Below the pieces are notes generated by a model. That model saw only the letters and a list, made by a program, of their open reading frames with translations, made no database searches and had not been told where the DNA came from. 64,000 nt of DNA from Marinobacter sp. THAF197a (GTDB lineage Bacteria > Pseudomonadota > Gammaproteobacteria > Pseudomonadales > Oleiphilaceae), in assembly GCF_009363275.1 (NCBI RefSeq), contig NZ_CP045324.1, positions 4,092,001 through 4,156,000 on the forward strand, read 5' to 3'. Shown piece by piece: positions 9,349-17,182 of the stretch. Within the stretch, counting starts at the first letter, position 1. Each line of letters begins with the position of its first letter. A program made the translations under genes and the position numbers.

Positions 9349-10573
9349 GTACAGGCCTCAAGATGACATCGTTGACGTACATGTTGTCCGGATACCGCTC
9401 ATCATGCACACCTCGGTACTCCATTATGATGGCCCGCCTAAGCTCTTCTGGCAGCGCACTGACATCGGTGCTTATCATTTGTAACCAGGACGGCAGGTCG
9501 ATATCCAGATCCATGACCTTACGGGCGTGTTTAGCACCCACCGACATGCCCTCTTCAGTCACCATGATGATCAACTGACCGATGGCCTCCTGTATCGGAT
9601 CAGGTTGCATAACCTCCCGATCCGGCTCCTGACTCATTTCAATGGGTACCCGGGGTGAATCCGGCGCCCGGTCTTCGCTCTTATCCTTGCGCAGCCCATT
9701 GGCCAGCTCTGACAGAACGTTCTCACCATCTGGGTCAAGAAGGTCGGCATAACCACCAATCACAAAAGGGGAGGCTGCGTTGATGCTATCCGGACACCGT
9801 GAAAAATCGACGTCCTCAATGGTTGGCATAAATCCCGGATTATTGGCATATACAGCTTCAAATGTGCTGAGAAGCCTCACCATTTTTTGCTCTTCCTGCA
9901 AACGGCTCAACAATTTCCGTAGCTGGAATAGTGCGTGCCCCAAATCCTTTCGACTTTTCTCCAAGGCACCAGGCAGATGCTTCTGAAGCAGCTTTTCAAG
10001 AAAGGGCTCTCCGATACTGAGTTCCGCCATCTCAGTAATAGAGAAGCTATCAAAGAGCACGTTTAACGCATGGGCTCGACGAAGGACCCGATCGTTTTCT
10101 CGTATTCGTAAGTCCAGGTTGTTGATATAGGCGAATTCGCTAGTGACATATTGGTTAAAGCCAGTGGCCGCCTGACGAATGTCTTCAATGAGTTCCAAAA
10201 TCCGCTCGGGGATTTCGTCTTCCAAGTTTCGCCGATCCTCGACGAGACCGTTACTGATGGCAATCCGGTACGCCTCGAACCTGTCCTGGAGATACACCCA
10301 TTGACCGGCGATGTGCTCATGGGCGGAGTGTCGCCGGTGACTTTCCGTGATGTGATCCAACAGCCTCGTAACGACATTTCGGATCTGGTAACTGTCGGCA
10401 TCATCTAAGCGCCAAATCATTCGGTGTTTTCGCAACACCTGTATCAGGGCATCGTTTTCTGGAACATCCTCAATCCGGCCACTACCCTGAAGAAAGGCCT
10501 TAAGAATTTCTTCGCTATAGCTGCCGAGGGCTTTCAGAGCCGATTTGGCACTGCCCGTCTTGCCCTTGCTCAC
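9338..10573 (-). CDS. Kleisin-like subunit of Wadjet/Mks-like system (JetA/MksF-like)
   Basis: The 411-aa protein is mostly helical, with a winged-helix-like N-terminus (residues ~10-75), a long central helical region (SYQIRNVVTRLLDHI...EHIAGQWVYLQDRFEAYR) and a C-terminal small domain. A charged linker at ~290-330 separates the halves. This fits the kleisin that bridges the two SMC heads. The GTG start at 10573 overlaps the previous stop by 4 bases, and its end overlaps the Toprim gene by 11 bases. Assignment rests on position and on the size and shape of the protein more than on clear motifs. The alternative that it and the 212-aa neighbour have swapped roles is less likely from length. Confidence 0.62.
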   Translation of the reverse strand: MSKGKTGSAKSALKALGSYSEEILKAFLQGSGRIEDVPENDALIQVLRKHRMIWRLDDADSYQIRNVVTRLLDHITESHRRHSAHEHIAGQWVYLQDRFEAYRIAISNGLVEDRRNLEDEIPERILELIEDIRQAATGFNQYVTSEFAYINNLDLRIRENDRVLRRAHALNVLFDSFSITEMAELSIGEPFLEKLLQKHLPGALEKSRKDLGHALFQLRKLLSRLQEEQKMVRLLSTFEAVYANNPGFMPTIEDVDFSRCPDSINAASPFVIGGYADLLDPDGENVLSELANGLRKDKSEDRAPDSPRVPIEMSQEPDREVMQPDPIQEAIGQLIIMVTEEGMSVGAKHARKVMDLDIDLPSWLQMISTDVSALPEELRRAIIMEYRGVHDERYPDNMYVNDVILRPVHAS

Positions 10574-11208
10574 TCTAGAAACTCCATCTGACCGTCCCGC
10601 TGCTCTGGCTCAGGCAGGTCCTCATGGACGCTTATAAAGCTCATAGTGTCGTAGAGCCAGCTCCACTTTCCCGTTGCCCGATACTGGCTGCCAGCTGACC
10701 CGAGGCGGGTCAGAAAGCCTTCGTCGACCAGCTTCCCCATGACGTAGGATAGGCGACCCTTGCTGTCCGACTGCCGGGAGCTGAAAAGCCCGCTCTTCAC
10801 CAGAGATTCGAGTTTGGCTTCCAGTGCCGGCACCTGCTCAATGTGGGTCTGCATCTTGGACTCAGAGATGACCTCTCCGGGGACAATCGGGCGTTCAGAG
10901 CCAGAGACATCCATTACCAGACGCAGCCACTTTACCAGTGGCTCGAGCTGATTAATGACCTTCGAGAACTGAGACCGGATGTTCGATCTGGCACTACCGG
11001 CGCTGGGATCGATGTAAGCCATCATGTAAGAGGCGTTATCCTGAGTGGTTCGGATGCGCCGATTCAATGGCGCCAACATGAAGTCCATGCGCTGCACCTG
11101 GTCTTCCATACGTAGCAGGTTGAACTCCTGAGGGAAGCGGTGCTCACAGATAATTTCACCGCTCATCAGTAGAGCATAGGCCGACTCAAAGGTTGGGTTA
11201 CTGGACAC
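10570..11208 (-). CDS. KITE-like small subunit of Wadjet/Mks-like system (JetB/MksE-like)
   Basis: The 212-aa protein has tandem winged-helix-like segments, including EAKLESLVKSGLFSSRQ and MGKLVDEGFLTRLG (residues ~130-175). This fits the MksE/JetB (KITE) subunit that binds the kleisin and DNA. The start is a GTG inside the last codons of the SMC gene (11-base overlap), preceded by GGAGGAG within that gene's coding sequence. Its own stop overlaps the GTG of the next gene. Such linked overlaps suggest stoichiometric co-translation of one complex. Function is inferred from the operon. Confidence 0.65.
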   Translation of the reverse strand: MSSNPTFESAYALLMSGEIICEHRFPQEFNLLRMEDQVQRMDFMLAPLNRRIRTTQDNASYMMAYIDPSAGSARSNIRSQFSKVINQLEPLVKWLRLVMDVSGSERPIVPGEVISESKMQTHIEQVPALEAKLESLVKSGLFSSRQSDSKGRLSYVMGKLVDEGFLTRLGSAGSQYRATGKWSWLYDTMSFISVHEDLPEPEQRDGQMEFLE

Positions 11209-14200
11209 TGTGGATCTCCTCCGGCATCGCCAATTTCTGCTTCAGTTCGCTGCGCTTTTGGGCGTTCATGGCCATGGTCTCATCATCAGTGAACTCGATG
11301 ATCTTGCCCTTCTGAAGATAGAGTTTGTTGTCGAAGAACCGGCTGAGGGCCCGGTTCATGTCGGGACAGGCTGACATCATCGTGAGGTTAGCCTCCTCCA
11401 ACATGGCAGCGAGTTTGGGCACGTTGTTGTTGCTCAGGGTTGCCAGTTCATCCACCGGCCAAATTATGCGAACCCGTTCGTCCGGACAGAGGAACCGGGT
11501 AACCCCCATAAAGATGACCATGATGGCCAGGTAACTTAGGCCCCGGGAGCTGCTTTCTTCGAAATCCACCTCGGAACGAATATAACCCTCACGGCCGTCC
11601 TCGGTCAGGGCAATGTATAGATCCACCATGGAGCGGATGTCAGTATCAATCTTCGCTTCACGCAGGTCGTTCTGAACCAACTGGAAGCCCCCAAGAATTT
11701 CGTCGTTCGGCAGTTCCCGCTGATTCACCGGGGCCCAATCCTTCCAGGATTCGGAAAAGTTCTTCAGTGGCGCCCAGCTGATCTCGTCCTGGATCTTTGG
11801 CGTCAAAACAATCCGGATGTTTTCCAGGGATTCGATCTTCTGATTGGTGTTGATGTGCCGATCCAGCACAGCGCCTACCTGCTTCACCTTGCGGTGCAGG
11901 TTCTGCAAGCCTTCGAAGTAGGCAACGAGCTTCCCGGCTTCGTTGGCAAAGTGCTCGCGGGCCGCTGATTCGAGCTGTGGAAGGTTACTGTCCAGCAGAA
12001 TCCTCAAACCTTCAACGTGACGCAAAGCTTGGGCTTCCGGATCGAAATCCTCATCACTGGGCATCATGGCCTGACGGTGCTGCATGATCTCGTCCCAAGT
12101 TTTGTGAATCTGGGTCCCGTGGTAATTCTGGAGCACCCGCTGGGCGCTGCGATAAGACGCCATGACCGATCGCTTGAGATCAACCAGCTTGCTGAAATGC
12201 TCTTGCAGGGTTGAAGTCAGGGCTTTAAGGTCGCCCTCCCGACCTTCAATGCCTCGGCCCGTCTCCGGGATCTTGTCCATGATAGTGACGGCGTTCTTCA
12301 GGGCCGTATTGATTGCGTCAATTTCCTGATCGAGCGATTTGTGCTTGTCGCGCCACTCCTTCATGGTCGCTTTGAACGCCGCGTCTTTGTCCTTGTCTTC
12401 TACGACACGGCGATCATACAGGCCCTTGGCCTCTGTAAACCGAGTGTTTAGCGATTCCAGCTGGCTCCACTCCTGGGCCACCCAGCGCTCATACTCTTCA
12501 ACGGTGGACTTAGAGTCGTTAAGTTCCTTGATGCGCGTTTCATACTGATCAACGGCCTTCTTGGTGCGGCTGACCTCCTCAGCATCCAGCCCCTCCTCCG
12601 AGACAACCTCCAGAAAGGTTTTGTGCCGTTTCTTTAGATCGTCCTTGTGCTTCTCTTCGCCCCCTCTGGCTCGCTCCCGAAGTCCCTTTATTTGTTCTTC
12701 GATACTGTGGAGCTGTTCATCCCAGAGGTTTTTGGACTCAAGGTAAGCTTCGCTGAATCTTTCCTCAATACCCCGAAGCAGGTTCTCCGTCTCTTCGTTA
12801 TAGCGTTCAATCTGACCCTCGATTTCTGCCAGATCGTTCTCGATACGTTTTTTCCGCTTCTCAAGTGAATTCTTAATGTCGTGCTTCAATTCTTTAAGCT
12901 GGCGACGTTTTGTTGAGAGTAACTGATCTTTCTGACGAACCTGAACTTTGGCGTCATCGTTGTGATTCCGACATTGGGTATGAAGGTGATCCGCTTTTTT
13001 CAGAGCCTGCTCTGCCTCACCCAGCTGGTCGAATGCAACCGTAATGGCTTGGTTTGCTCTATCGATTCGCTCACGGATCCGGCTTTCGCTGTCCGCGAAG
13101 GCCGGAATATCGATGGCATCTAGTTCCAGACTCCACCCCATGACCAGATCCGAGCTGGCTAGGTCCTCGGCCAATTTCGGGTTTAGGTCTTTGCGCTGCA
13201 ACAAATCAGGGTCGATGATGCGGCCTAGCCGGCTACCCCAGTCCGGATCCTGACTGCGAAGCTCTGCCAACCAGGTGCCCGGCTCTGGATTCAGGGATTC
13301 AACCAGCTTATCGCGAGCCCGGGTCCTCTCTTCGAGACGGGTCTTTGCCTGAGAGTGCTTGGTCAGCGCAGCGTCGTGGTCAATCCGTGCTTTTCGCTCG
13401 GCTTCATCGGTCTCAGTCTGGCGATCAACTGCGGACTGATGTTCTGCATCCGATTGTTCGATTTCAGCTGAGGCGTCGTCAATCAACTTCTGTTCAGTCT
13501 CTAGGTACCCGATGTTTTCTATACGGCCTTCAAGCTTGGACTTGTCGCCGAGCAGTTTCTCGCGACCCGCTTGCCGGGTTTGAGTGGTTTCCAGAACCTC
13601 TTCGTTCTTGTCGCGCTCAATCTGACCGAACGCCTCGGCTTTTTTGGTTTCTGTTTTCCCATGCTCGGAGTTTTTCTTCGAGATTTCGCCGTTCAGCTTT
13701 GCCAACCACTCGGCATGATCGCTTTTCAGCTTGGCAACATCCCCCTGATACTTGCGCTCGTACTCCTCGATCTGGCTGGTGATCATGTCGTAATAGCGTT
13801 TCGTTTCGGCAAGGCTTTTCTCGACGTCCGGCAGCGTCTTCAGAGCCTCTACCTGTTGAGGGAGTTCGGCGTTCTGGTACTCGTTGTACTTCTCTTGAAG
13901 CTGGTTGAGCCTTTTTTCCAGCTGCTCCATGTTGCTCTGGGCTTCGCCGATTTTTCGAATGCGCTCATTCTGCTGGTCCCGGAATTCGGTCTCCCGCTCT
14001 TCGATCCTCTCGTTGAGCGAGCGCAACTCCGCGTCCTTCAGCTCCAGACGGTCTCGATCCCGGATCAGCGTTGCCTGCATATCCAACTTCACCTGAAGCA
14101 CCTCATCCATCAACGCCAAGCGTTCATTGTTTTGAATGAGGCACTGACGGATCCGGTCAGTCTCCCGGGCGAAGGCTTTAAGGCTTCGAATTTCAGAGAC

Positions 14201-14929
14201 AAGGCTTTCCGCGTCCAGCGGCATGGGGGCAGAATTGAGGTGGATGTCCTGAAACATCGTCTCGCAGATCATGGTTTTGAAGTTGCCCATCAGGTTGTTC
14301 TTGTTGAGGACAACGTGAGCCAACTTGTGGATGAACCTCATCTGGGTTTCCGGGCCGCCCAGACCGAACTCTCCAGCCTCAGCCTTCAGGGATCGACTGT
14401 CTGCACCCTTTCGACGGATCAGATCAGGATCTCGCTGAATGATGGCCCGATAATCCTGGATAGTCAGGATTTGTCGAGAAACTCGAACATTTCGGTCTTT
14501 GAGCAGGTCGATGACCTCTTGCGCTGACGCCCCCTCCCGGAGCCTGTCCGATATGCTCTCGGAGAATACGGTGTCATCAACGGAACCTCGCAGAAACCTA
14601 TAACAAAGCTTGTTGGAACGGTGCCGGTAGAGCACTGCACAGCAGAAGCCTTCCTGCTGGGTATACTCGAATACGATCATCGATTGCGGTGAAGGAAGGT
14701 AAAACTCGAGGAAGGAAACCTTGTTACCCGCCTTAGATACAAGACGCTCCGGCTCCTCCCCATAAAACACCGGGATCAGCGACAGGATAGTGGTTTTGCC
14801 GGCGCCGTTGTCACCGGACAAATGCGTTCGTTCGCGACAAGGTATTCTGACCGTTTTGCCAGCCATTTTTATGTATGAGTGGTGAAGAACGATCTGTTCA
14901 AGTCCAAAGGTTTCGGCTGGCTGACTCAC
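11198..14929 (-). CDS. SMC-like ATPase subunit of Wadjet/Mks-like system (JetC/MksB-like)
   Basis: The 1243-aa protein carries an N-terminal Walker A, SGDNGAGKTTI (residues 38-48), about 700 residues of charged coiled coil interrupted near the middle (hinge region, ~520-600), and a C-terminal head with the signature-like SSRGLSYLAIMV and Walker B-like RIIWPVDELATL. This is the SbcC/SMC-like motor that loop-extrudes DNA in Wadjet and MksB systems, which restrict small circular plasmids. The start is GTG 14929 with GGGAG upstream. It is the first gene of the operon. In the described JetABCD and MksFEB(G) operons the SMC gene comes after the kleisin and KITE genes, so this order is different. 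Confidence 0.8.
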   Translation of the reverse strand: MSQPAETFGLEQIVLHHSYIKMAGKTVRIPCRERTHLSGDNGAGKTTILSLIPVFYGEEPERLVSKAGNKVSFLEFYLPSPQSMIVFEYTQQEGFCCAVLYRHRSNKLCYRFLRGSVDDTVFSESISDRLREGASAQEVIDLLKDRNVRVSRQILTIQDYRAIIQRDPDLIRRKGADSRSLKAEAGEFGLGGPETQMRFIHKLAHVVLNKNNLMGNFKTMICETMFQDIHLNSAPMPLDAESLVSEIRSLKAFARETDRIRQCLIQNNERLALMDEVLQVKLDMQATLIRDRDRLELKDAELRSLNERIEERETEFRDQQNERIRKIGEAQSNMEQLEKRLNQLQEKYNEYQNAELPQQVEALKTLPDVEKSLAETKRYYDMITSQIEEYERKYQGDVAKLKSDHAEWLAKLNGEISKKNSEHGKTETKKAEAFGQIERDKNEEVLETTQTRQAGREKLLGDKSKLEGRIENIGYLETEQKLIDDASAEIEQSDAEHQSAVDRQTETDEAERKARIDHDAALTKHSQAKTRLEERTRARDKLVESLNPEPGTWLAELRSQDPDWGSRLGRIIDPDLLQRKDLNPKLAEDLASSDLVMGWSLELDAIDIPAFADSESRIRERIDRANQAITVAFDQLGEAEQALKKADHLHTQCRNHNDDAKVQVRQKDQLLSTKRRQLKELKHDIKNSLEKRKKRIENDLAEIEGQIERYNEETENLLRGIEERFSEAYLESKNLWDEQLHSIEEQIKGLRERARGGEEKHKDDLKKRHKTFLEVVSEEGLDAEEVSRTKKAVDQYETRIKELNDSKSTVEEYERWVAQEWSQLESLNTRFTEAKGLYDRRVVEDKDKDAAFKATMKEWRDKHKSLDQEIDAINTALKNAVTIMDKIPETGRGIEGREGDLKALTSTLQEHFSKLVDLKRSVMASYRSAQRVLQNYHGTQIHKTWDEIMQHRQAMMPSDEDFDPEAQALRHVEGLRILLDSNLPQLESAAREHFANEAGKLVAYFEGLQNLHRKVKQVGAVLDRHINTNQKIESLENIRIVLTPKIQDEISWAPLKNFSESWKDWAPVNQRELPNDEILGGFQLVQNDLREAKIDTDIRSMVDLYIALTEDGREGYIRSEVDFEESSSRGLSYLAIMVIFMGVTRFLCPDERVRIIWPVDELATLSNNNVPKLAAMLEEANLTMMSACPDMNRALSRFFDNKLYLQKGKIIEFTDDETMAMNAQKRSELKQKLAMPEEIHSVQ

Positions 14930-15137
14930 GTAGAGCTCCCTGCATTAAATGAGTAAATGAGAGCTAGGATAGTGCGCTTCGTACACGCTGTCAGCCCGAA
15001 CTTACCCCAGTATGCGTGCCAAACACCTGCCACTTTTTACAAAATTAACAGTTACCTTTAGCTCCCGTGCCCACGAAGACAGAGTGAAGAATCCGTTCTA
15101 TATTGCCCATAAACTCCTTTGGTCCTCTTGGCACAAC

Positions 15138-15530
15138 ATGGATGAATTCCACAAGTCTTTGAGTGAGATCGCGGGTTACACCGATGAGCGTTTTCACGCA
15201 GTCGCTGCCCAAGCTTACTTCGATATCGTTAGAGAGCTTCAGTTAAGTATCGCTGATGCCCACACCCTCATTGGATCTCCGGAACGCAGTGTTTTTGATG
15301 CATGGCAGAGGGGAGAGGAAGGCCCACGAATGACGGTTGACGAAATGAGGACTGTCTCGTTCTTGCTCCGTATCCATAGCGCGCTTCACACCCTTTTTCC
15401 AGACAATGAGCAAGCAGTTGCGTGGGTGCATAGCCCCAATACTCATTTCGGAGACAAAACTCCTCTAGACGTCATGCTCGTCGGTCGAATAGAGGATGTT
15501 CATCAGCATCTCGACGCACAGGGCCAATAG
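15138..15530 (+). CDS. Xre/MbcA/ParS-type antitoxin domain protein, orphan
   Basis: The protein is about 130 aa when read from ATG 15138; an upstream in-frame ATG at 15012 gives a longer but less typical N-terminus. The central part (LSIADAHTLIGSPERSVFDAW) is a helix-turn-helix. The C-terminal part has the family signature LLRIHSALHTLFPDNEQAVAW followed by SPNTHFGDKTPLDVML and a conserved final YLDA-like HLDAQGQ. These antitoxins usually sit beside a RES-domain NAD-degrading toxin. No RES gene is found here: the next gene runs on the opposite strand and looks like a sigma factor. It could be a remnant of a toxin-antitoxin pair or a stand-alone regulator. Confidence 0.65.
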   Translation: MDEFHKSLSEIAGYTDERFHAVAAQAYFDIVRELQLSIADAHTLIGSPERSVFDAWQRGEEGPRMTVDEMRTVSFLLRIHSALHTLFPDNEQAVAWVHSPNTHFGDKTPLDVMLVGRIEDVHQHLDAQGQ

Positions 15531-15629
15531 TGCCTATGCGAAGTCCCCTTGCTTGGCCAAATGCTCTTGGTTTCGCGTCATTTGCCGAGATAGCTTACTT
15601 CAGAACCGCTCGCAGCGGCTCAGCCCTCT

Positions 15630-16283
15630 CTATTGAAGCAAGTCGGCATCGATACCAGCTTTATCCAACGCCCGCTCAATCCGCCGGCGATACTTGTCCG
15701 CAGTGCCACCGTGTTGCGCCGCCAGGTCTACGAAAGTCCAACCCGCGAGCTTTCGCTTGATCAAGATGATGTCCTCTCCCGACAGACCCTTGGCTGAAAG
15801 CAATGAATCGACACGCTCTTCGTCCAGAGAGGTCAAGCTTTCACTGTGACTCAGGTGTTGATCCCAATAATCGGAGTCGTCCGCTAGTTCCGAATCAATG
15901 ACGTACCTCGCCCTAGCACCGGTGCCGCCTTTTTCATTTTTCAGTGACCACCTTTTGAGCCGCGTATTGCAGTAATTCACTACTCCTATCATAAGGTAAC
16001 GAGCAACCGGGTGACCCATAACACCTGTCCGATCACCAATTTCCTCAGCCGCTTTTTCTTCAATTCTCAAAGAGGTCGTTCCCCCATCGATCGCATTAAG
16101 TAGCCGCAAGGTGACTTCGTTCAAGGCATCTTCTGCAACCTGGTGCACTTCAGAGCCTTCGGCTTTCCCAAGAAAACGACCCAGCTTTTTCTTAACGACT
16201 GAGAGCGCTCTGCTCTTCACATCTTCGTGCGTCGCAATACGTCCTATCTCTTCAGTTGTCACATTGCTCGTGGAGTAGTCCAT
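15630..16283 (-). CDS. ECF-like sigma factor / sigma-70 region 4 protein
   Basis: This is a 217-aa protein. The N-terminal half (EDVKSRALSVVKKKLGRFLG...VAEDALNEVTLRLLNAI) resembles sigma region 2. The C-terminal segment LSGEDIILIKRKLAGWTFVD followed by LAAQHGG and KYRRRIERAL is a region-4-like helix-turn-helix. The ATG at 16283 follows a GGAAGG ribosome binding site. It is divergent from tnsA across a 254-base AT-rich gap, so it shares a promoter region with the transposition operon and may control it. That role is inference from position only. It could instead be an unrelated island gene. Confidence 0.5.
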   Translation of the reverse strand: MDYSTSNVTTEEIGRIATHEDVKSRALSVVKKKLGRFLGKAEGSEVHQVAEDALNEVTLRLLNAIDGGTTSLRIEEKAAEEIGDRTGVMGHPVARYLMIGVVNYCNTRLKRWSLKNEKGGTGARARYVIDSELADDSDYWDQHLSHSESLTSLDEERVDSLLSAKGLSGEDIILIKRKLAGWTFVDLAAQHGGTADKYRRRIERALDKAGIDADLLQ

Positions 16284-16537
16284 GCACCCTTCCTATTTGT
16301 ATGCATTTTCAAATTATTAACAAACTTTAATTTTTAGCTTTTCAGCAAAACTTTTTGGATTTTTTCAATTTTTTTGTCCGGTTTTGCTCCGCTGTTTAGT
16401 TACTTACCTTTGAACAGGTGGGTATCAACATTCCATAACCTAAATTAAATACCAATAAAAACAGCAGCTTATGATCTTGCGATAGCTCTGTTTTTAACTA
16501 TGGATTGATATCCGAACAAACAAAACTGGAGTAACCA
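16284..16537. promoter_or_regulatory. AT-rich divergent intergenic region; expected location of a Tn7-like transposon end
   Basis: This 254-base gap lies between the sigma-like gene and tnsA and is much more AT-rich than the flanks, with runs such as TTTTTTCAATTTTTTTG. In Tn7 the end nearest tnsA carries several TnsB sites, so an end would be expected here. I could not find clear repeated 20-22 bp motifs or a terminal TGT, so the end is not called. Promoters for both flanking genes must lie in this gap. GGAG precedes the tnsA ATG. Confidence 0.35.
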
Positions 16538-17170
16538 ATGCAGCAACGTGAACTCGTCAAACAATCACCGATTCGGTCTTCTTACCTCTCCTACTCAGTC
16601 CACTACGGTCGAGTGTTTGCGGTCGAAAGCACTCTCGAGCTCGACTACCTGAATCTGATCCGGTTCGAGAAAACCGCCGAGTCTGTCGAAAGCCAGCCCT
16701 TTTCGATCCAGTTTGAACTCGCGGGTCGACCAAGGCGCTACACCCCAGATTTCCTCGTCGTTGACCATGGGATCGAATACGTCGATGAGGTGAAAACCCG
16801 AAACGCAGCGAACAAACCAGAATTTCGCCTCAAAGCCGAGAAGCTTACCCGCTTTTTTTGGAATCGAGGCCAAATTTTTCGTGTGTTGACAGAAGATGAC
16901 ATTCGCCCAGGGCACCGCGCTCAGAATCTCCGGTTTTTGAGCCCGGTACTGGATTTGCCCTCGCCGATTGATGAATTCGAAACGCTCCTCAACGAAACCG
17001 ACAAGCGTTCCGGCTCGATGACAGAGTTTCGCCGACTGCTTGACGATCTCACCATCGATCATTCGTTCATTCGTCGCGCCGTCGCACACCAACTCTTGCA
17101 GTGCGATCTGACGAAGCCCTGGTCCCAACTGGACTTCACCTGGTCACCCCCTCACCTCCAAACATTTTGA
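16538..17170 (+). CDS. tnsA: TnsA-like transposition endonuclease
   Basis: The 210-aa protein is first in the transposition operon. Its core matches the TnsA catalytic domain, a PD-(D/E)xK fold: an acidic residue in VFAVESTLELDYL, the Asp of RRYTPDFLVV (about residue 71) and the EVK of YVDEVKTRN (about 83-85). TnsA cuts the 5' ends of the element so that, together with TnsB, it moves by cut-and-paste. It is shorter than Tn7 TnsA (273 aa); the C-terminal TnsC-interacting part is reduced but present as a helical tail. Its 3' end lies 12 bases before tnsB, consistent with one transcript. Confidence 0.85.
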   Translation: MQQRELVKQSPIRSSYLSYSVHYGRVFAVESTLELDYLNLIRFEKTAESVESQPFSIQFELAGRPRRYTPDFLVVDHGIEYVDEVKTRNAANKPEFRLKAEKLTRFFWNRGQIFRVLTEDDIRPGHRAQNLRFLSPVLDLPSPIDEFETLLNETDKRSGSMTEFRRLLDDLTIDHSFIRRAVAHQLLQCDLTKPWSQLDFTWSPPHLQTF

Positions 17171-17182
17171 AAGGATCTAACT

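Noticed and set aside
15530..15760. Possible RES-type toxin frame after the ParS-like antitoxin
   Set aside because: The 76-aa peptide lacks RES motifs and overlaps the opposite-strand sigma-like gene.
16284..16537. Terminal inverted repeats of the Tn7-like element
   Set aside because: I searched this gap and the right side of the island by eye for matching 20-22 bp sites; no pair was convincing, so no transposon boundaries are given.
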